DNA of 64,000 nucleotides from Flavobacterium sp. 9 (GCF_002754195.1 NZ_PEEU01000001.1:2418001-2482000); one strand, 5' to 3'; shown: positions 7,512 through 17,019, numbered from the stretch's first letter. A program made the numbers and translations. The notes: generated by a model not told the origin, from the letters alone.

Positions 7512-8846
7512 TTAATCTTCAACCAAAGAAATCTCAAAAACAGTTTTTTCACCTTCATTTTTATGTGCAATATAACCGCCATGAGCTTCTATAATATTTT
7601 TAGAAAGTGTCAATCCAATTCCCGCACCTTCATTTCTGGTAGTGAAAAACGGCAGGAATATTTTGTTTTCGATTTCTTTTTCAATGCCATTTCCGTTATC
7701 AATAATCCTGATAAAAATGCGGTTTTCTTTGGCTTCCGCCGAAATTAAAATTTGTTTTTCTTCAATATTTTTCAAGGCATAAATGCAATTGGTAAGAAGA
7801 TTAATCAAAACTTGCTCGATTTGTTGTGAATCAACATTTATCCAGCGTTTAAAAGAAATTTCGTTTACAACCTCAATCTTATTTTCCTTAAATAAGGGAT
7901 TCATGATTTGTACACAATTGTCTATCAAATAATGTAATTCTATTTTTTCTTTTTTGGGAGAAGGAAGCATCGCCAACTTTCGATAACCTTCGACAAATTT
8001 TTGAAGATGATCGCTTCGTCTCAACATAGTTTCTACACTGGTTTTGACATCTTCTAAATCTTCAGCCGATAATGAATCTTGCTCGACCAAATCCTGCAAA
8101 TTCTGACATATTGAACGAATTGGCGTTATGGAATTTAAAAGTTCATGCGAAATGACTTTCATCAAATTTACCCACGCATCTTTTTCTTTTTTCTCTACAA
8201 CATTCTGAATCGAATCGAGCAAAACGATAAAATAATCTTTCTCGAATATCTCTGTTCTCGAAGCTTGCAAAACAAACGTTTGCATATTTTGTTCGTTTAT
8301 CCGAATTTCTACCGATGTTTTTACTTCCTGAAAACCGTCTTCTTCAATAATCTCGCATAACGAAGGCAATTGATTTTTGAGATATTTCCATTTTGAAACT
8401 TTAGGAACATTAAAATGAGAAGAGAAATAATCGTTCAGCAAAAAAATATCCCAATCATTATCCTGCTTTTGTAAAATAATAATTCCGGTTTCGATATTAT
8501 TTAAAATAGAACGGTAAATGATATCTTTTGAAACTTGCTCGTTTTGCTTATTTTTCAAAGTATCATATAAAAGGAACAAATCATTATAACTTTTATTGAA
8601 TTTATGCTTTGTAAAATCCGAAGTAAAATCATTTTGCAAAATCGAAGCAATGGTTTTATCATAAAGCAAAACGAAATTTCGAACATAAAAATACATTTCT
8701 CTACCTAATAGAAAAACTATAAAAAGACCAAATACTGCGGTAAAAAGTAAACCTTCTTTAAAAAAATAAATAGAGATTTCTATTCCTGCCACAATAAAAA
8801 TTAATCTCAAAAAAAGAAGTTTATAAGTCTGAAATGATTTAAACAT
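7512..8846 (-). CDS. Sensor histidine kinase (NtrB-like partner)
   Basis: About 444 residues. Two N-terminal membrane segments (about residues 10-45) are followed by a PAS-like sensory region (IIYRSILNNIETGIIIL onward). The HisKA dimerisation helix has the phospho-accepting His in VISHELLNSITPIRS. The HATPase_c domain has NLLTNCIYAL (N box), IIDNGNGIE (G1) and FFTTRNEGAGIGLTLS (F and G2 boxes). A longer reading from 8909 overlaps the upstream regulator by 62 bp; the ATG at 8844-8846, one base after the regulator stop, starts a natural TM-leading N-terminus (MFKSFQTYKLLFLRL) and is preferred. It should phosphorylate the adjacent NtrC-type regulator. Confidence 0.92.
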   Translation of the reverse strand: MFKSFQTYKLLFLRLIFIVAGIEISIYFFKEGLLFTAVFGLFIVFLLGREMYFYVRNFVLLYDKTIASILQNDFTSDFTKHKFNKSYNDLFLLYDTLKNKQNEQVSKDIIYRSILNNIETGIIILQKQDNDWDIFLLNDYFSSHFNVPKVSKWKYLKNQLPSLCEIIEEDGFQEVKTSVEIRINEQNMQTFVLQASRTEIFEKDYFIVLLDSIQNVVEKKEKDAWVNLMKVISHELLNSITPIRSICQNLQDLVEQDSLSAEDLEDVKTSVETMLRRSDHLQKFVEGYRKLAMLPSPKKEKIELHYLIDNCVQIMNPLFKENKIEVVNEISFKRWINVDSQQIEQVLINLLTNCIYALKNIEEKQILISAEAKENRIFIRIIDNGNGIEKEIENKIFLPFFTTRNEGAGIGLTLSKNIIEAHGGYIAHKNEGEKTVFEISLVED

Positions 8847-8847
8847 A

Positions 8848-10197
8848 TTAATTGATATTGATGTTATATTTCTCCAGACGACGATACAAAGAACCTCTTG
8901 ACAACCCAAGTTCTTCGGCAGTTTTACTGATATTATTATTGTTTTTTACTAATGCTTTTTCTACCGCCGCTTTCTCAACTGAAGAAAGTTGAACATCATC
9001 CGGATTTTCTTCATACGTTGTAATCGTTTCTAAATCTAAATCAGAAACCGTGATTTTATTATTTTCACAAAGAATAACAGCGCGTTCTATTTTATTTTCC
9101 ATTTCCCTGATGTTTCCATTCCAGGCATGTTTTTCTATTTGTTCCAATACTTTTTTATCAAAAGTAATTTCATCTCTTCCGTATTTTTCAATCATTTTAT
9201 CCAGAAGATATTCAGCTAACGGAATTTTATCTTCGTTACGTTCGCGCAACGGAGGCAAAATAATTTCCATCGTATTGATTCTATAATATAAATCTTCTCT
9301 AAAACTTTTATCGGCAACTTCAAGTTTCAGGTTTAAATTTGTTGCCGTAATAATTCGAACATTCAAAGGTCTTGGTTTGGTTTCGCCCAATCTTGTTACG
9401 GTTTTGGTTTGAATAACCTGCAAAAGTTTAGATTGCAAATGCAGCGGAACATTCCCGATTTCGTCTAAAAAAATAGTTCCGTTTTGAGCCATTTCAAATC
9501 GTCCCGGCGTATCTATTTTTGCATCTGTAAAAGCACCTTTGGCATAACCGAATAATTCACTTTCGAAAATATTCGAGTTTAAAGATCCTAAATCAACGGC
9601 AATAAAAGGATTGTTTTTTCTTTCGGATTGACTAAAAATATGATGCGCCAAAACAAATTTTCCGGTTCCGTTTTCTCCAAGGATTAAAACATTGGCATCG
9701 GTTTTTGCCACTTTATCAGCCAGAGAATATGCTTTTTTTATAATCTCAGAAGTTCCAATAAAAAAGTTGTCTTCGACTGCAACATTTTTAATCTTCTTTT
9801 GGTCTTTTCGGGATTTATCAACGGCTTGTTTTACAGATTCAAGCAGCTTTTTATTTTCCCAAGGTTTTAGAATATAATCAAAAGCACCATTTTTTAAACC
9901 TTCAACCGCAGTGTCTACTTTTCCAAAAGCAGTCATTAAAATCACAACGGTTTTTGGCGAAAGCGTTTTTATTTCTTTCAATAAATACAAACCTTCTCTT
10001 CCGTCTTCAAAACCTATTCGATAATTCATGTCGAGCAAAACGACATCAATTGTTTTTTTAGACAATAATTCGACAATATTTTTGGGATTATTTAGCGTAT
10101 AAATGTCTTCAAAATACTTTTTCAGGAACACTTTTGACGCAAAAAGTATGTCTTCCTGATCATCGATAATTAATATTGACGCATTTGTCTTTTTCAT
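8848..10197 (-). CDS. Sigma-54-dependent response regulator, NtrC family
   Basis: A 449-residue three-domain activator. The receiver domain has the acidic pocket D12/D13, phospho-acceptor D56 (VVLLDMNYR), and T89 and K111. The AAA+ domain has Walker A GENGTGKF (a Phe where Glu is usual), ESELFGYAKGAFTDA (the sigma-54 contact loop, GAFTDA rather than GAFTGA), Walker B GTIFLDEIGN and the REDLYYRIN / PPLRER motifs. The C-terminal Fis-type helix-turn-helix is NISKTAEELGLSRGSLYRRL. It is divergent from an ABC transporter operon. The intergenic region holds two overlapping inverted repeats and a -24/-12 promoter, which makes the operon its likely target. Confidence 0.95.
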   Translation of the reverse strand: MKKTNASILIIDDQEDILFASKVFLKKYFEDIYTLNNPKNIVELLSKKTIDVVLLDMNYRIGFEDGREGLYLLKEIKTLSPKTVVILMTAFGKVDTAVEGLKNGAFDYILKPWENKKLLESVKQAVDKSRKDQKKIKNVAVEDNFFIGTSEIIKKAYSLADKVAKTDANVLILGENGTGKFVLAHHIFSQSERKNNPFIAVDLGSLNSNIFESELFGYAKGAFTDAKIDTPGRFEMAQNGTIFLDEIGNVPLHLQSKLLQVIQTKTVTRLGETKPRPLNVRIITATNLNLKLEVADKSFREDLYYRINTMEIILPPLRERNEDKIPLAEYLLDKMIEKYGRDEITFDKKVLEQIEKHAWNGNIREMENKIERAVILCENNKITVSDLDLETITTYEENPDDVQLSSVEKAAVEKALVKNNNNISKTAEELGLSRGSLYRRLEKYNININ

Positions 10198-10209
10198 TTT
10201 TGTTCGGTT

Positions 10210-10237
10210 TTGGACGAAAGCTGTCCAATAATGGACA
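10210..10237. promoter_or_regulatory. Candidate enhancer (UAS) for the NtrC-type regulator
   Basis: Two overlapping perfect inverted repeats: TTGGAC-N7-GTCCAA (10210-10228) and TGTCCA-ATAA-TGGACA (10222-10237). They share the half site GTCCA. They lie about 60-90 bp upstream of the sigma-54 promoter at 10298, the usual enhancer distance, and right in front of the regulator gene, so autoregulation is possible too. Binding is inferred. Confidence 0.6.
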
Positions 10238-10297
10238 CTTTAGATTTCTATTAAAAAATAAAAATTTAAAAATAAGGTAGTTACGATCTTTAAATTT

Positions 10298-10316
10298 TTG
10301 GCACGAAAATCACATT
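10298..10316 (+). promoter_or_regulatory. Sigma-54 (-24/-12) promoter of the ABC transporter operon
   Basis: TTGGCACGAAAATCACATT. The -24 element TGGCACG is perfect. The -12 element reads TCACA against the consensus TTGCA, with the correct 10-nt gap between the GG and the AC that stands in for GC. It lies between the divergent NtrC-type regulator and the ABC ATPase start at 10479, giving a leader of about 155 nt. Confidence 0.65.
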
Positions 10317-10478
10317 AAGACTAACAAATCAGCAAATATGTGAAACATTATTGTTGGTAAAAGTAACAAAAATAGACATTTATCGATTATATTGTCAATT
10401 ATCTTAATCGGATGCGTTTCTGTTACTTCAACAATAAAATTATTGAGAAGAAAAATAACAATCTATAAAATAACAATC

Positions 10479-11192
10479 ATGATCACAATCAAAAAACTAT
10501 CAAAAATTTTCAGAACCGAAGAAGTAGAAACAAGTGCATTAAGCGAAATTTCATTAACGATTAATCAAGGCGATTTTATCTCAATTATGGGTCCATCCGG
10601 AAGTGGAAAATCGACTTTGCTAAATATCATAGGATTATTAGACAGCGCTTCTGGCGGAAGTTATGAATTACTAGGTCAGGAAATGATTGGTATTAAAGAA
10701 AAATTAAAATCGAAAGCGAGAAAAGAAAACATTGGATTCATTTTCCAAAATTTCAACTTGATTGATGAACTTTCTGTTTTTGACAATATCGAATTACCGT
10801 TGATTTACAATAATGTTCCATCATCCGAAAGAAAGAAAAAAGTAGAAGATATTGCAACTATTTTGGGTATTTCACATCGTTTGAAACATTATCCGCAACA
10901 ACTTTCAGGAGGTCAGCAACAACGTGTTGCCGTTGCGAGAGCTTTGATCAACGACCCAAAAATTATTCTTGCCGATGAACCTACGGGAAATCTTGACAGC
11001 AGAAACGGAAATGAAGTAATGGAATTATTGACGGACCTTCATGCAAGCGGCGCCACAATTTTGATGGTTACGCACTCTGATTATGATGCTTCATTTTCGC
11101 AAAAAACGATTTTAATGAAAGATGGAATTATACTTTCAGAAAAAGTAAATAATAGAAATGTCGATGTTTTTGCAGTTACTTTAAATAATTAA
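10479..11192 (+). CDS. ABC transporter ATP-binding protein (MacB/LolD type)
   Basis: A 237-residue nucleotide-binding subunit. Walker A is GPSGSGKST, the Q loop is FIFQNFNLIDELSV, the ABC signature is LSGGQQQRVAVARAL, Walker B is IILADEPTGNLD, and the switch His lies in MVTHSD. The LDSRNGNEVMELL segment after Walker B is typical of the LolD/MacB/FtsE clade that pairs with FtsX-fold permeases. An in-frame reading back to 10392 adds 29 residues with no family counterpart; the ATG at 10479 (MITIKKLSKIF) is the normal start. The gene is 4 bp from the first permease and belongs to the sigma-54-controlled operon. Confidence 0.95.
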   Translation: MITIKKLSKIFRTEEVETSALSEISLTINQGDFISIMGPSGSGKSTLLNIIGLLDSASGGSYELLGQEMIGIKEKLKSKARKENIGFIFQNFNLIDELSVFDNIELPLIYNNVPSSERKKKVEDIATILGISHRLKHYPQQLSGGQQQRVAVARALINDPKIILADEPTGNLDSRNGNEVMELLTDLHASGATILMVTHSDYDASFSQKTILMKDGIILSEKVNNRNVDVFAVTLNN

Positions 11193-11196
11193 GATC

Positions 11197-13608
11197 ATGC
11201 TAAAGAACTGGACAAACATATTTATTTACCACATCAAGAACAACAAGTTTTTTACAGCTTTGAATGTTTTGGGTTTGAGTATTGGAATCGCAGGATTAAT
11301 TTTTGCCATTTTGTATTGGAACGAAGAACATTCATACGATCAATGGAATCCCGAAAAAGATAAAATTTATTCGGTAATGAGTAATCTTGGAGGAGGAAAT
11401 ATCTGGGCTGTAACTTCAACAATTCCTGCACCTATTTTAAAATCTACCACTTCTTACTTAGATGAATATTGCTATTTTAGAAACAATTATTCTAAGGGAA
11501 CGATACAATATCATGGAAAAACAGAGTTAGTTGATAAGATTTTTACAGCGCAAAGTAGTTTCTTTTCTTTTTTCCCATTTGAATTTATTCGTGGGAACGC
11601 AAAAAATGCCATTCATGATCGCAATAGTATTGCGTTTTCTGAAGAAACTGCTGCACGTTTATTTAAGGACGAAAATCCGATGGGAAAACAAGTCAGATAT
11701 GCTGAACGTCTTTTCGTTGTTCGGGGTGTATATCGATTATCAGACAAATCTTCGGTACAGCCGTCTGCAGTTACAACAATAATAGAAGACGATTTAGAAA
11801 AATACAGAGAAAGCTGGGGTTTGAGTTACGGATTAATGCTTAAGCTAAAAAAACAAAGTGACACAACCGCAGTTATTAAGCAACTGGATCAAATCTTTCT
11901 TGAAAAAAACTACAAAAAACAGGCAAAGAAAGAAGGTTTATCTCTTGAAGACTTTATAAAAAGATATGGTGAACCTCTTAAAGCAGAATTATTACCCCTT
12001 AACAGGGCAAGACTGTATCAGGGAAATACTCCATTTCCTGAAGGAAATGCCAATCTGACTTTTTTACGAATATTGATGGCTTTATCTATACTTATTCTGT
12101 TATTATCAATTGCCAATTACATTAATCTCGCAACTGCCAATGCTGTAAAACGTGCTAAAGAAGTAGGCATAAGAAAAGTTATTGGTGCCTCAAAATTGCA
12201 AATCGTTATTCAATTTGTATTTGAAACCATATTAATTACTCTTTTTTCAGTATTGCTGGCATTGGTAATTGTAGAACTTTCACTGCCTTTTTATAACGCT
12301 TTATTAAACAAAAACCTCATTCTTATCGGAAATCAATTCTATCTCCAACTAGTATTGGTTTTCATTCTTGTTGTTTTTGTTTCCGGTGTTATTCCTGCCA
12401 TCTACATCTCAAATTTTGAAGTGCTGAAAGTTTTAAAAGGAAACTTTTCGAGAAGTAAAAGCGGTGTCTGGCTTCGTAATGGAATGTTGATTTTACAATT
12501 TTCTATTGCCACATTTTTTATAATTGGTTCTTTTATTGTATACCAGCAGGTAAATTTTATGACTGAAAAAGATTTAGGGTTTAAAGGAGCACAAGTCATA
12601 GATATTTCATTTATGTCTAAAAAAGGAAGAGGACAATTTGAAAGATATAAAGCGATTCAACAAGAACTTCAAAAAATTAATGGTGTTGAAGCTGTTTCTA
12701 CGGGATCATTCTCTATTGGAAGCAGCGATAATTCTTGGTCTGGCTTACATTACAAAAATCATCAGGAGGTTATAACTCAACAAATGGGTGTTGATTTTGG
12801 AATGCTGAATCTTTTGAAGATACAAGTGATAAAAGGACGTGATCTAACAGAAAAAATTTCCTCAGACACAATTTCAAATGTTTTATTAAATGAAACTGCA
12901 GCCAAAACATTAATGGAAAAAGATCCCATAAATAAGATAATCAATTGGCAAGATGGAAATTACAAAGTAGTGGGAATTGTAAAAGACTTTAATTATTTTG
13001 GGCTTGAAAATAAAATTTCCCCAATGATTTTCTTTCACATTAAATCACAATTATGGACTCAAAATGAGATCCGTACAATCGCTGTTAAAATTTCTCCAAA
13101 CAAAATATCTAAGACTATTGGTGATATTGGAAAGTTTTGGAAAACAAAGGTAGATGCCGAATATCCTTTTGAGTATAATTTTGTTGATAGAAACTATGCC
13201 AGAACGTATAAAAAATATCAGGACCAAAGTCAGTTATTTTCGCTCTTAAACGGAATTGTAATTCTGATTGCTGTTTTTGGATTATTTGCTTTAGCCTCCT
13301 TTTCTATGGAAAGAAGATTGAGAGAAATCGCGATCAGAAAAACATTAGGCGCTGAAACCAATATTTTGCTAAAAGATTTATCAAAACAATATGTATTCTT
13401 TTGTTTGATAGGTTTTGCAATAGGAATAATTCCTGCTTATTTATTATTAGAAAAATGGCTCGAAAATTTCGCTTTTAGAATTGATATTCCTGTACTTCCA
13501 TTTTTTGTCGCATTAATTGCGTTGATATTTTTGACCTTAACTATTGTTTTGGCAAAAGCATATCAGGTAACCAAAATTGATGTTTTGAAATATCTGAAAT
13601 ATGAATAA
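11197..13608 (+). CDS. FtsX/MacB-type ABC transporter permease
   Basis: An 803-residue permease with two FtsX modules. TM1 (residues 22-40, FTALNVLGLSIGIAGLIFA) is followed by a large MacB-type periplasmic domain (40-285). A first FtsX helix cluster spans about 290-410, with NYINLATANAVKRAKEVGIRK and the conserved IGASK. A second TM at about 430-450 leads into another periplasmic domain (450-670), and a last cluster (about 680-795) has IAIRKTLGAE. The fold belongs to ABC systems that move lipoproteins, peptides or drugs or act as mechanotransmitters, rather than classical importers. It is co-transcribed with the ATPase and a close paralogue downstream; the pair may form a heterodimer. Confidence 0.92.
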   Translation: MLKNWTNIFIYHIKNNKFFTALNVLGLSIGIAGLIFAILYWNEEHSYDQWNPEKDKIYSVMSNLGGGNIWAVTSTIPAPILKSTTSYLDEYCYFRNNYSKGTIQYHGKTELVDKIFTAQSSFFSFFPFEFIRGNAKNAIHDRNSIAFSEETAARLFKDENPMGKQVRYAERLFVVRGVYRLSDKSSVQPSAVTTIIEDDLEKYRESWGLSYGLMLKLKKQSDTTAVIKQLDQIFLEKNYKKQAKKEGLSLEDFIKRYGEPLKAELLPLNRARLYQGNTPFPEGNANLTFLRILMALSILILLLSIANYINLATANAVKRAKEVGIRKVIGASKLQIVIQFVFETILITLFSVLLALVIVELSLPFYNALLNKNLILIGNQFYLQLVLVFILVVFVSGVIPAIYISNFEVLKVLKGNFSRSKSGVWLRNGMLILQFSIATFFIIGSFIVYQQVNFMTEKDLGFKGAQVIDISFMSKKGRGQFERYKAIQQELQKINGVEAVSTGSFSIGSSDNSWSGLHYKNHQEVITQQMGVDFGMLNLLKIQVIKGRDLTEKISSDTISNVLLNETAAKTLMEKDPINKIINWQDGNYKVVGIVKDFNYFGLENKISPMIFFHIKSQLWTQNEIRTIAVKISPNKISKTIGDIGKFWKTKVDAEYPFEYNFVDRNYARTYKKYQDQSQLFSLLNGIVILIAVFGLFALASFSMERRLREIAIRKTLGAETNILLKDLSKQYVFFCLIGFAIGIIPAYLLLEKWLENFAFRIDIPVLPFFVALIALIFLTLTIVLAKAYQVTKIDVLKYLKYE

Positions 13609-13654
13609 ATAAAAAGATAGGTTTCTTTTTATTCTTAACTCCACAACTAAAACT

Positions 13655-16072
13655 ATGATTTTAAATTATATCAACATATTTATTTACCAACTCAAGCACA
13701 ATAAACTTTTTTCATTTCTCAATATTCTTGGTTTGTCCATAGGAATTGCCGGATTAGTTTTTGCCTTGCTTTATTGGAACGATGAACAAAGTTACAATGC
13801 CTGGAATCCTGAAAAAGAGAATGTTTATCAGGTTTTGGTTAAACTAAGCGATATGCCCGCCCTGTCAGATTGTGCCTTATTCCTGAAACCGGCTTTAGAC
13901 CAAGATCCAAATGTCAAATCTATACTATATGCTGATAGTTGGTATCAAAAGGATAAAATTATTTACAAAGGAAAAAAGGAGTTTGTAGATAAAATTATCA
14001 ATGTCGAACAAAATTTCTTTTCTTTTTTCCCTTTCAAAATTATTAAGGGCGATGCAATTTCAGCCATAAAAGATGATTCCAGCATTGCTATTTCAGATAT
14101 TACCGCTAAAAGGATTTTTGGAAATGAAAACCCAATTGGAAAACAAATAAAATGTTTTGATCAGCTGTTTTCTGTAAGGGCCGTGTACCATATTCCAGGA
14201 AATTCTTCGATTGCGCCAAATGTCATCATCAATAAAATGAAACAATATACAACTTCCGGGTTGACTGGTCCGTTTCTTTTAAAGTTATTATTAAAAGTAA
14301 AAGACCCGTCAAAAGTTGATCTAACAAGGCAGAAACTCGAAAGAATTTACAATCAAGATTTTATTGCTATAATTGCCAAAGAAGCAGGTTTTACAGTCGA
14401 AGTTATGACTAAAAAAGTAGGGCATTTTACAGTTATTCTTGAACCTTTATCAAAAGCCAGATTACATTCAATAATAGATGGTTATCCTGAAACACGAGGG
14501 AATTATCAGTTTTTAATAATCATGATGGGATTGTCTCTTTTGATTCTCGTTTTGTCGATTGTTAATTACATCAATCTTGCAACTGCTAATGCTGTAAAAC
14601 GTGCGAAAGAAGTTGGAGTACGTAAAATTTCGGGTGCATCAAAAGGCGATATTGTGAGGCAGTTTCTTTTTGAAACGGTTCTAACCACGACTTTTTCTAT
14701 TTTACTGGCGCTAGTAATTGTCGAGTTGACTTTACCATATTATAACAACTTTTTAAACAAGAACATTGTACTTCTTGCCAGTCAGTTTTACATACAATTG
14801 ATATTGATTTTTATCATTACAATTTTGACAGCAGGATTATTTCCGGCCATTTATATATCCAATTTCGAAACTTTTAAAGTTTTGAAAGGAAATTTCGAAA
14901 GAAGCAAAAACGGTATCTGGCTGCGCAACGGAATGCTTATTTTTCAGTTTGCCATTGCTGCCTTTTTTATTATTGGTTCAAATATCGTATACCAGCAAAT
15001 TAAATATTTACAGAATAAAGATCTGGGTTTTAAGGGCGATCAGGTAATTTCGGTTTCTTTAAATTTTCCGTCAGTTGATTACCAAGGAGAAAATGCAGCC
15101 CAAAATATTTACAACAAATACGACATCATAAAACAGCAGCTCAGTAAAATTAAAGGCGTCGAACAAGTCTCCACGGGCCTTATTACGTTTGATGGCTCAG
15201 ACAATTCTTTATCGGGGGTTTTGTACAATGATGAACTTTTTAAACAACGCGTTATCCCTTTAGATTTTGGCATGTTCGAAATGTTGAACATCAAAATAAT
15301 TAAGGGAAGAAATTTTGATAGAAAACTGGCATCAGACACCATAAATTCTGTGATCATAAACGAAAGCGCATTAAAATTAATGAATCTTAAAGATCCTATT
15401 GGCAAGGAACTCGTAATTCGAGAGCATAAATTAAAAATAATTGGTATTGTGCAGGATTTCAACTTACTAAGTCCTGAATTAAAAGTGCCGCCAATAGCTT
15501 TTTACAATATCAAAATGTTTGGTATGACACAAAACATGAACAAAGTTTATGCAAAACTAAATCGGGATGATCTGGAAAATACTATTGCCAATATCGAAAA
15601 ATTCTGGTCGAAAGTCGATACTGAATATCCGTTTAAATATGATTTTGTAGATAAAGAATATGCGAGAACTTATGAAGCTTACACAAAACAAAAAAACTTA
15701 TTTTCAGTGCTTAATATCGTTGTTATTTTAATTGCTCTTTTTGGATTATTTGCGCTTGCATCTTATTCCATACAAAAACGCATGAAAGAAATTGCAATTA
15801 GAAAAACTCTCGGAGCAGAAACAAATACTTTATTAAAAGAATTATCAAAACAATATATCTTGTATTGCATAATAGGATTTTTAATAGCATTGTTTCCCGT
15901 GTATTACTTATTAAATAAATGGCTTGAAAATTTTGCTTTCAGAATTGATATAACTCTGCCACCATTTATTTTAGGTTTTGCAACTCTGTTAATTCTAACA
16001 TTAATAATTGTTCTTTCGAGAGCATACGCAGCAACAAAAACAGATATTTTGAAATATTTAAAATACGAATAG
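13655..16072 (+). CDS. FtsX/MacB-type ABC transporter permease, tandem paralogue
   Basis: An 805-residue paralogue of the upstream permease with the same two-module layout and clear similarity along its length. Shared blocks include NILGLSIGIAGLVFALLYWN, NYINLATANAVKRAKEVGVRK, GIWLRNGMLIFQFAIAAFFI and IAIRKTLGAETNTLLKEL. The tandem pair probably arose by duplication and could supply both halves of one transporter or two alternative permeases for one ATPase. It is 46 bp downstream of the first copy with no terminator between, and a strong terminator follows. The substrate is unknown. Periplasmic domains differ more than the membrane parts, as expected when substrate or partner recognition diverges. 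Confidence 0.92.
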   Translation: MILNYINIFIYQLKHNKLFSFLNILGLSIGIAGLVFALLYWNDEQSYNAWNPEKENVYQVLVKLSDMPALSDCALFLKPALDQDPNVKSILYADSWYQKDKIIYKGKKEFVDKIINVEQNFFSFFPFKIIKGDAISAIKDDSSIAISDITAKRIFGNENPIGKQIKCFDQLFSVRAVYHIPGNSSIAPNVIINKMKQYTTSGLTGPFLLKLLLKVKDPSKVDLTRQKLERIYNQDFIAIIAKEAGFTVEVMTKKVGHFTVILEPLSKARLHSIIDGYPETRGNYQFLIIMMGLSLLILVLSIVNYINLATANAVKRAKEVGVRKISGASKGDIVRQFLFETVLTTTFSILLALVIVELTLPYYNNFLNKNIVLLASQFYIQLILIFIITILTAGLFPAIYISNFETFKVLKGNFERSKNGIWLRNGMLIFQFAIAAFFIIGSNIVYQQIKYLQNKDLGFKGDQVISVSLNFPSVDYQGENAAQNIYNKYDIIKQQLSKIKGVEQVSTGLITFDGSDNSLSGVLYNDELFKQRVIPLDFGMFEMLNIKIIKGRNFDRKLASDTINSVIINESALKLMNLKDPIGKELVIREHKLKIIGIVQDFNLLSPELKVPPIAFYNIKMFGMTQNMNKVYAKLNRDDLENTIANIEKFWSKVDTEYPFKYDFVDKEYARTYEAYTKQKNLFSVLNIVVILIALFGLFALASYSIQKRMKEIAIRKTLGAETNTLLKELSKQYILYCIIGFLIALFPVYYLLNKWLENFAFRIDITLPPFILGFATLLILTLIIVLSRAYAATKTDILKYLKYE

Positions 16073-16119
16073 AAAAATATAATACCAGCCTTTTAAATAA
16101 ATTGTTAATGTTAGTCACG

Positions 16120-16150
16120 AAAAACTCCTTAATTACTTAAGGAGTTTTTT
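16120..16150. terminator. Intrinsic terminator after the ABC transporter operon
   Basis: Stem AAAAACTCCTTAA / TTAAGGAGTTTTT with a 4-nt loop and a T run, 48 bp after the second permease. The A run on the left lets it also serve the converging LpxA-like gene. Confidence 0.88.
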
Positions 16151-16176
16151 AGTTTTGATACCTTTCAAAAAATTGA

Positions 16177-17019
16177 TTATAAAACAGATCCTTTCACAAT
16201 ACCTCTTTTTGAATTTCCTATAAAATCTAAGATTAAATCGCATTCAACAGATTGCTCAAATTGATTTTCAATCAGATTTAAAGCAAATGCAATATTTCTT
16301 TTCTCTTGAAAAATAATCCGATAAATATTTTTTAACTCTTCAATTTTATCAATTGAAAAACCGTTCCTTTTTAGTCCAACAATATTCAACCCAACGTAAG
16401 AAAGTGGTTCTCGAGCTGCCATAATAAAAGGCGGAACATCCTTAACAATTCGACTAATTCCACTTATCATACTATGTCTTCCAATAATCGAAAATTGATG
16501 TATTGCAGATAAACCACTAATATTTGCATGATCTTGTACAGTTACTTCGCCAGCCATTCCCACACTAAAGCCAACAATACAGTGATCACCAATAAAACAA
16601 TCATGACCAATATGTGCGTTTGACATTATTAAATTATGATTGCCAATTACTGTTTTGCCTTTAGATGCCGTTCCTCTATTTATAGTTACAAACTCACGAA
16701 TGTTATTATAATTCCCTATTTCTAGCAAAGTATATTCTCCGTTAAATTTCAAATCCTGCGGAATTCCCCCCAAAACAGCCCCTGAATGTATTTGACAATT
16801 ATTACCAATTCTACAACCGTCTAAAATCGTAACATTATTTCCAATCCAGGTATTATCACCAATTACAACATCATTCTCAATTGTTGTAAAACTTCCGATA
16901 TAAACATTCTTTCCAATATTTGCATTCCGTCCAATTACACTATTTCTCAAATTCACTAACTTTAAAATTAAGAGCAAATATGAAAAAAAATAAAAACCTT
17001 TTATTTGACCTAATGTCAA
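16177..17019 (-). CDS. LpxA-like acyltransferase (left-handed beta helix)
   Basis: A hexapeptide-repeat acyltransferase resembling UDP-GlcNAc acyltransferase LpxA, which adds the first acyl chain in lipid A synthesis. Repeats run from about residue 28 to 190 (VIGRNANIGKNVYIG, VVIGDNTWIGNNVTI). GGIPQDLKF and NNIREFVTINRGT match LpxA. AHIGHDC supplies the catalytic-type His (H139), and HQFSIIGRHSM and IVKDVPPFIMAAREPLSYVG lead into the C-terminal helices. No ATG is available: the TTG at 17019 gives 280 residues and overlaps the upstream Crp/Fnr stop (TTGA). A GTG at 16956 would remove a hydrophobic 21-residue leader that LpxA normally lacks. It is probably a paralogue of the main lpxA rather than the housekeeping copy. 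Confidence 0.82.
   Translation of the reverse strand: MTLGQIKGFYFFSYLLLILKLVNLRNSVIGRNANIGKNVYIGSFTTIENDVVIGDNTWIGNNVTILDGCRIGNNCQIHSGAVLGGIPQDLKFNGEYTLLEIGNYNNIREFVTINRGTASKGKTVIGNHNLIMSNAHIGHDCFIGDHCIVGFSVGMAGEVTVQDHANISGLSAIHQFSIIGRHSMISGISRIVKDVPPFIMAAREPLSYVGLNIVGLKRNGFSIDKIEELKNIYRIIFQEKRNIAFALNLIENQFEQSVECDLILDFIGNSKRGIVKGSVL

Noticed and set aside
8847..8909. N-terminal extension of the histidine kinase
   Set aside because: It overlaps the regulator gene by 62 bp and has no membrane-anchor character; the ATG at 8844-8846 is better.
10392..10478. 29-residue N-terminal extension of the ABC ATPase
   Set aside because: No family counterpart; the ATG at 10479 gives the usual N-terminus.
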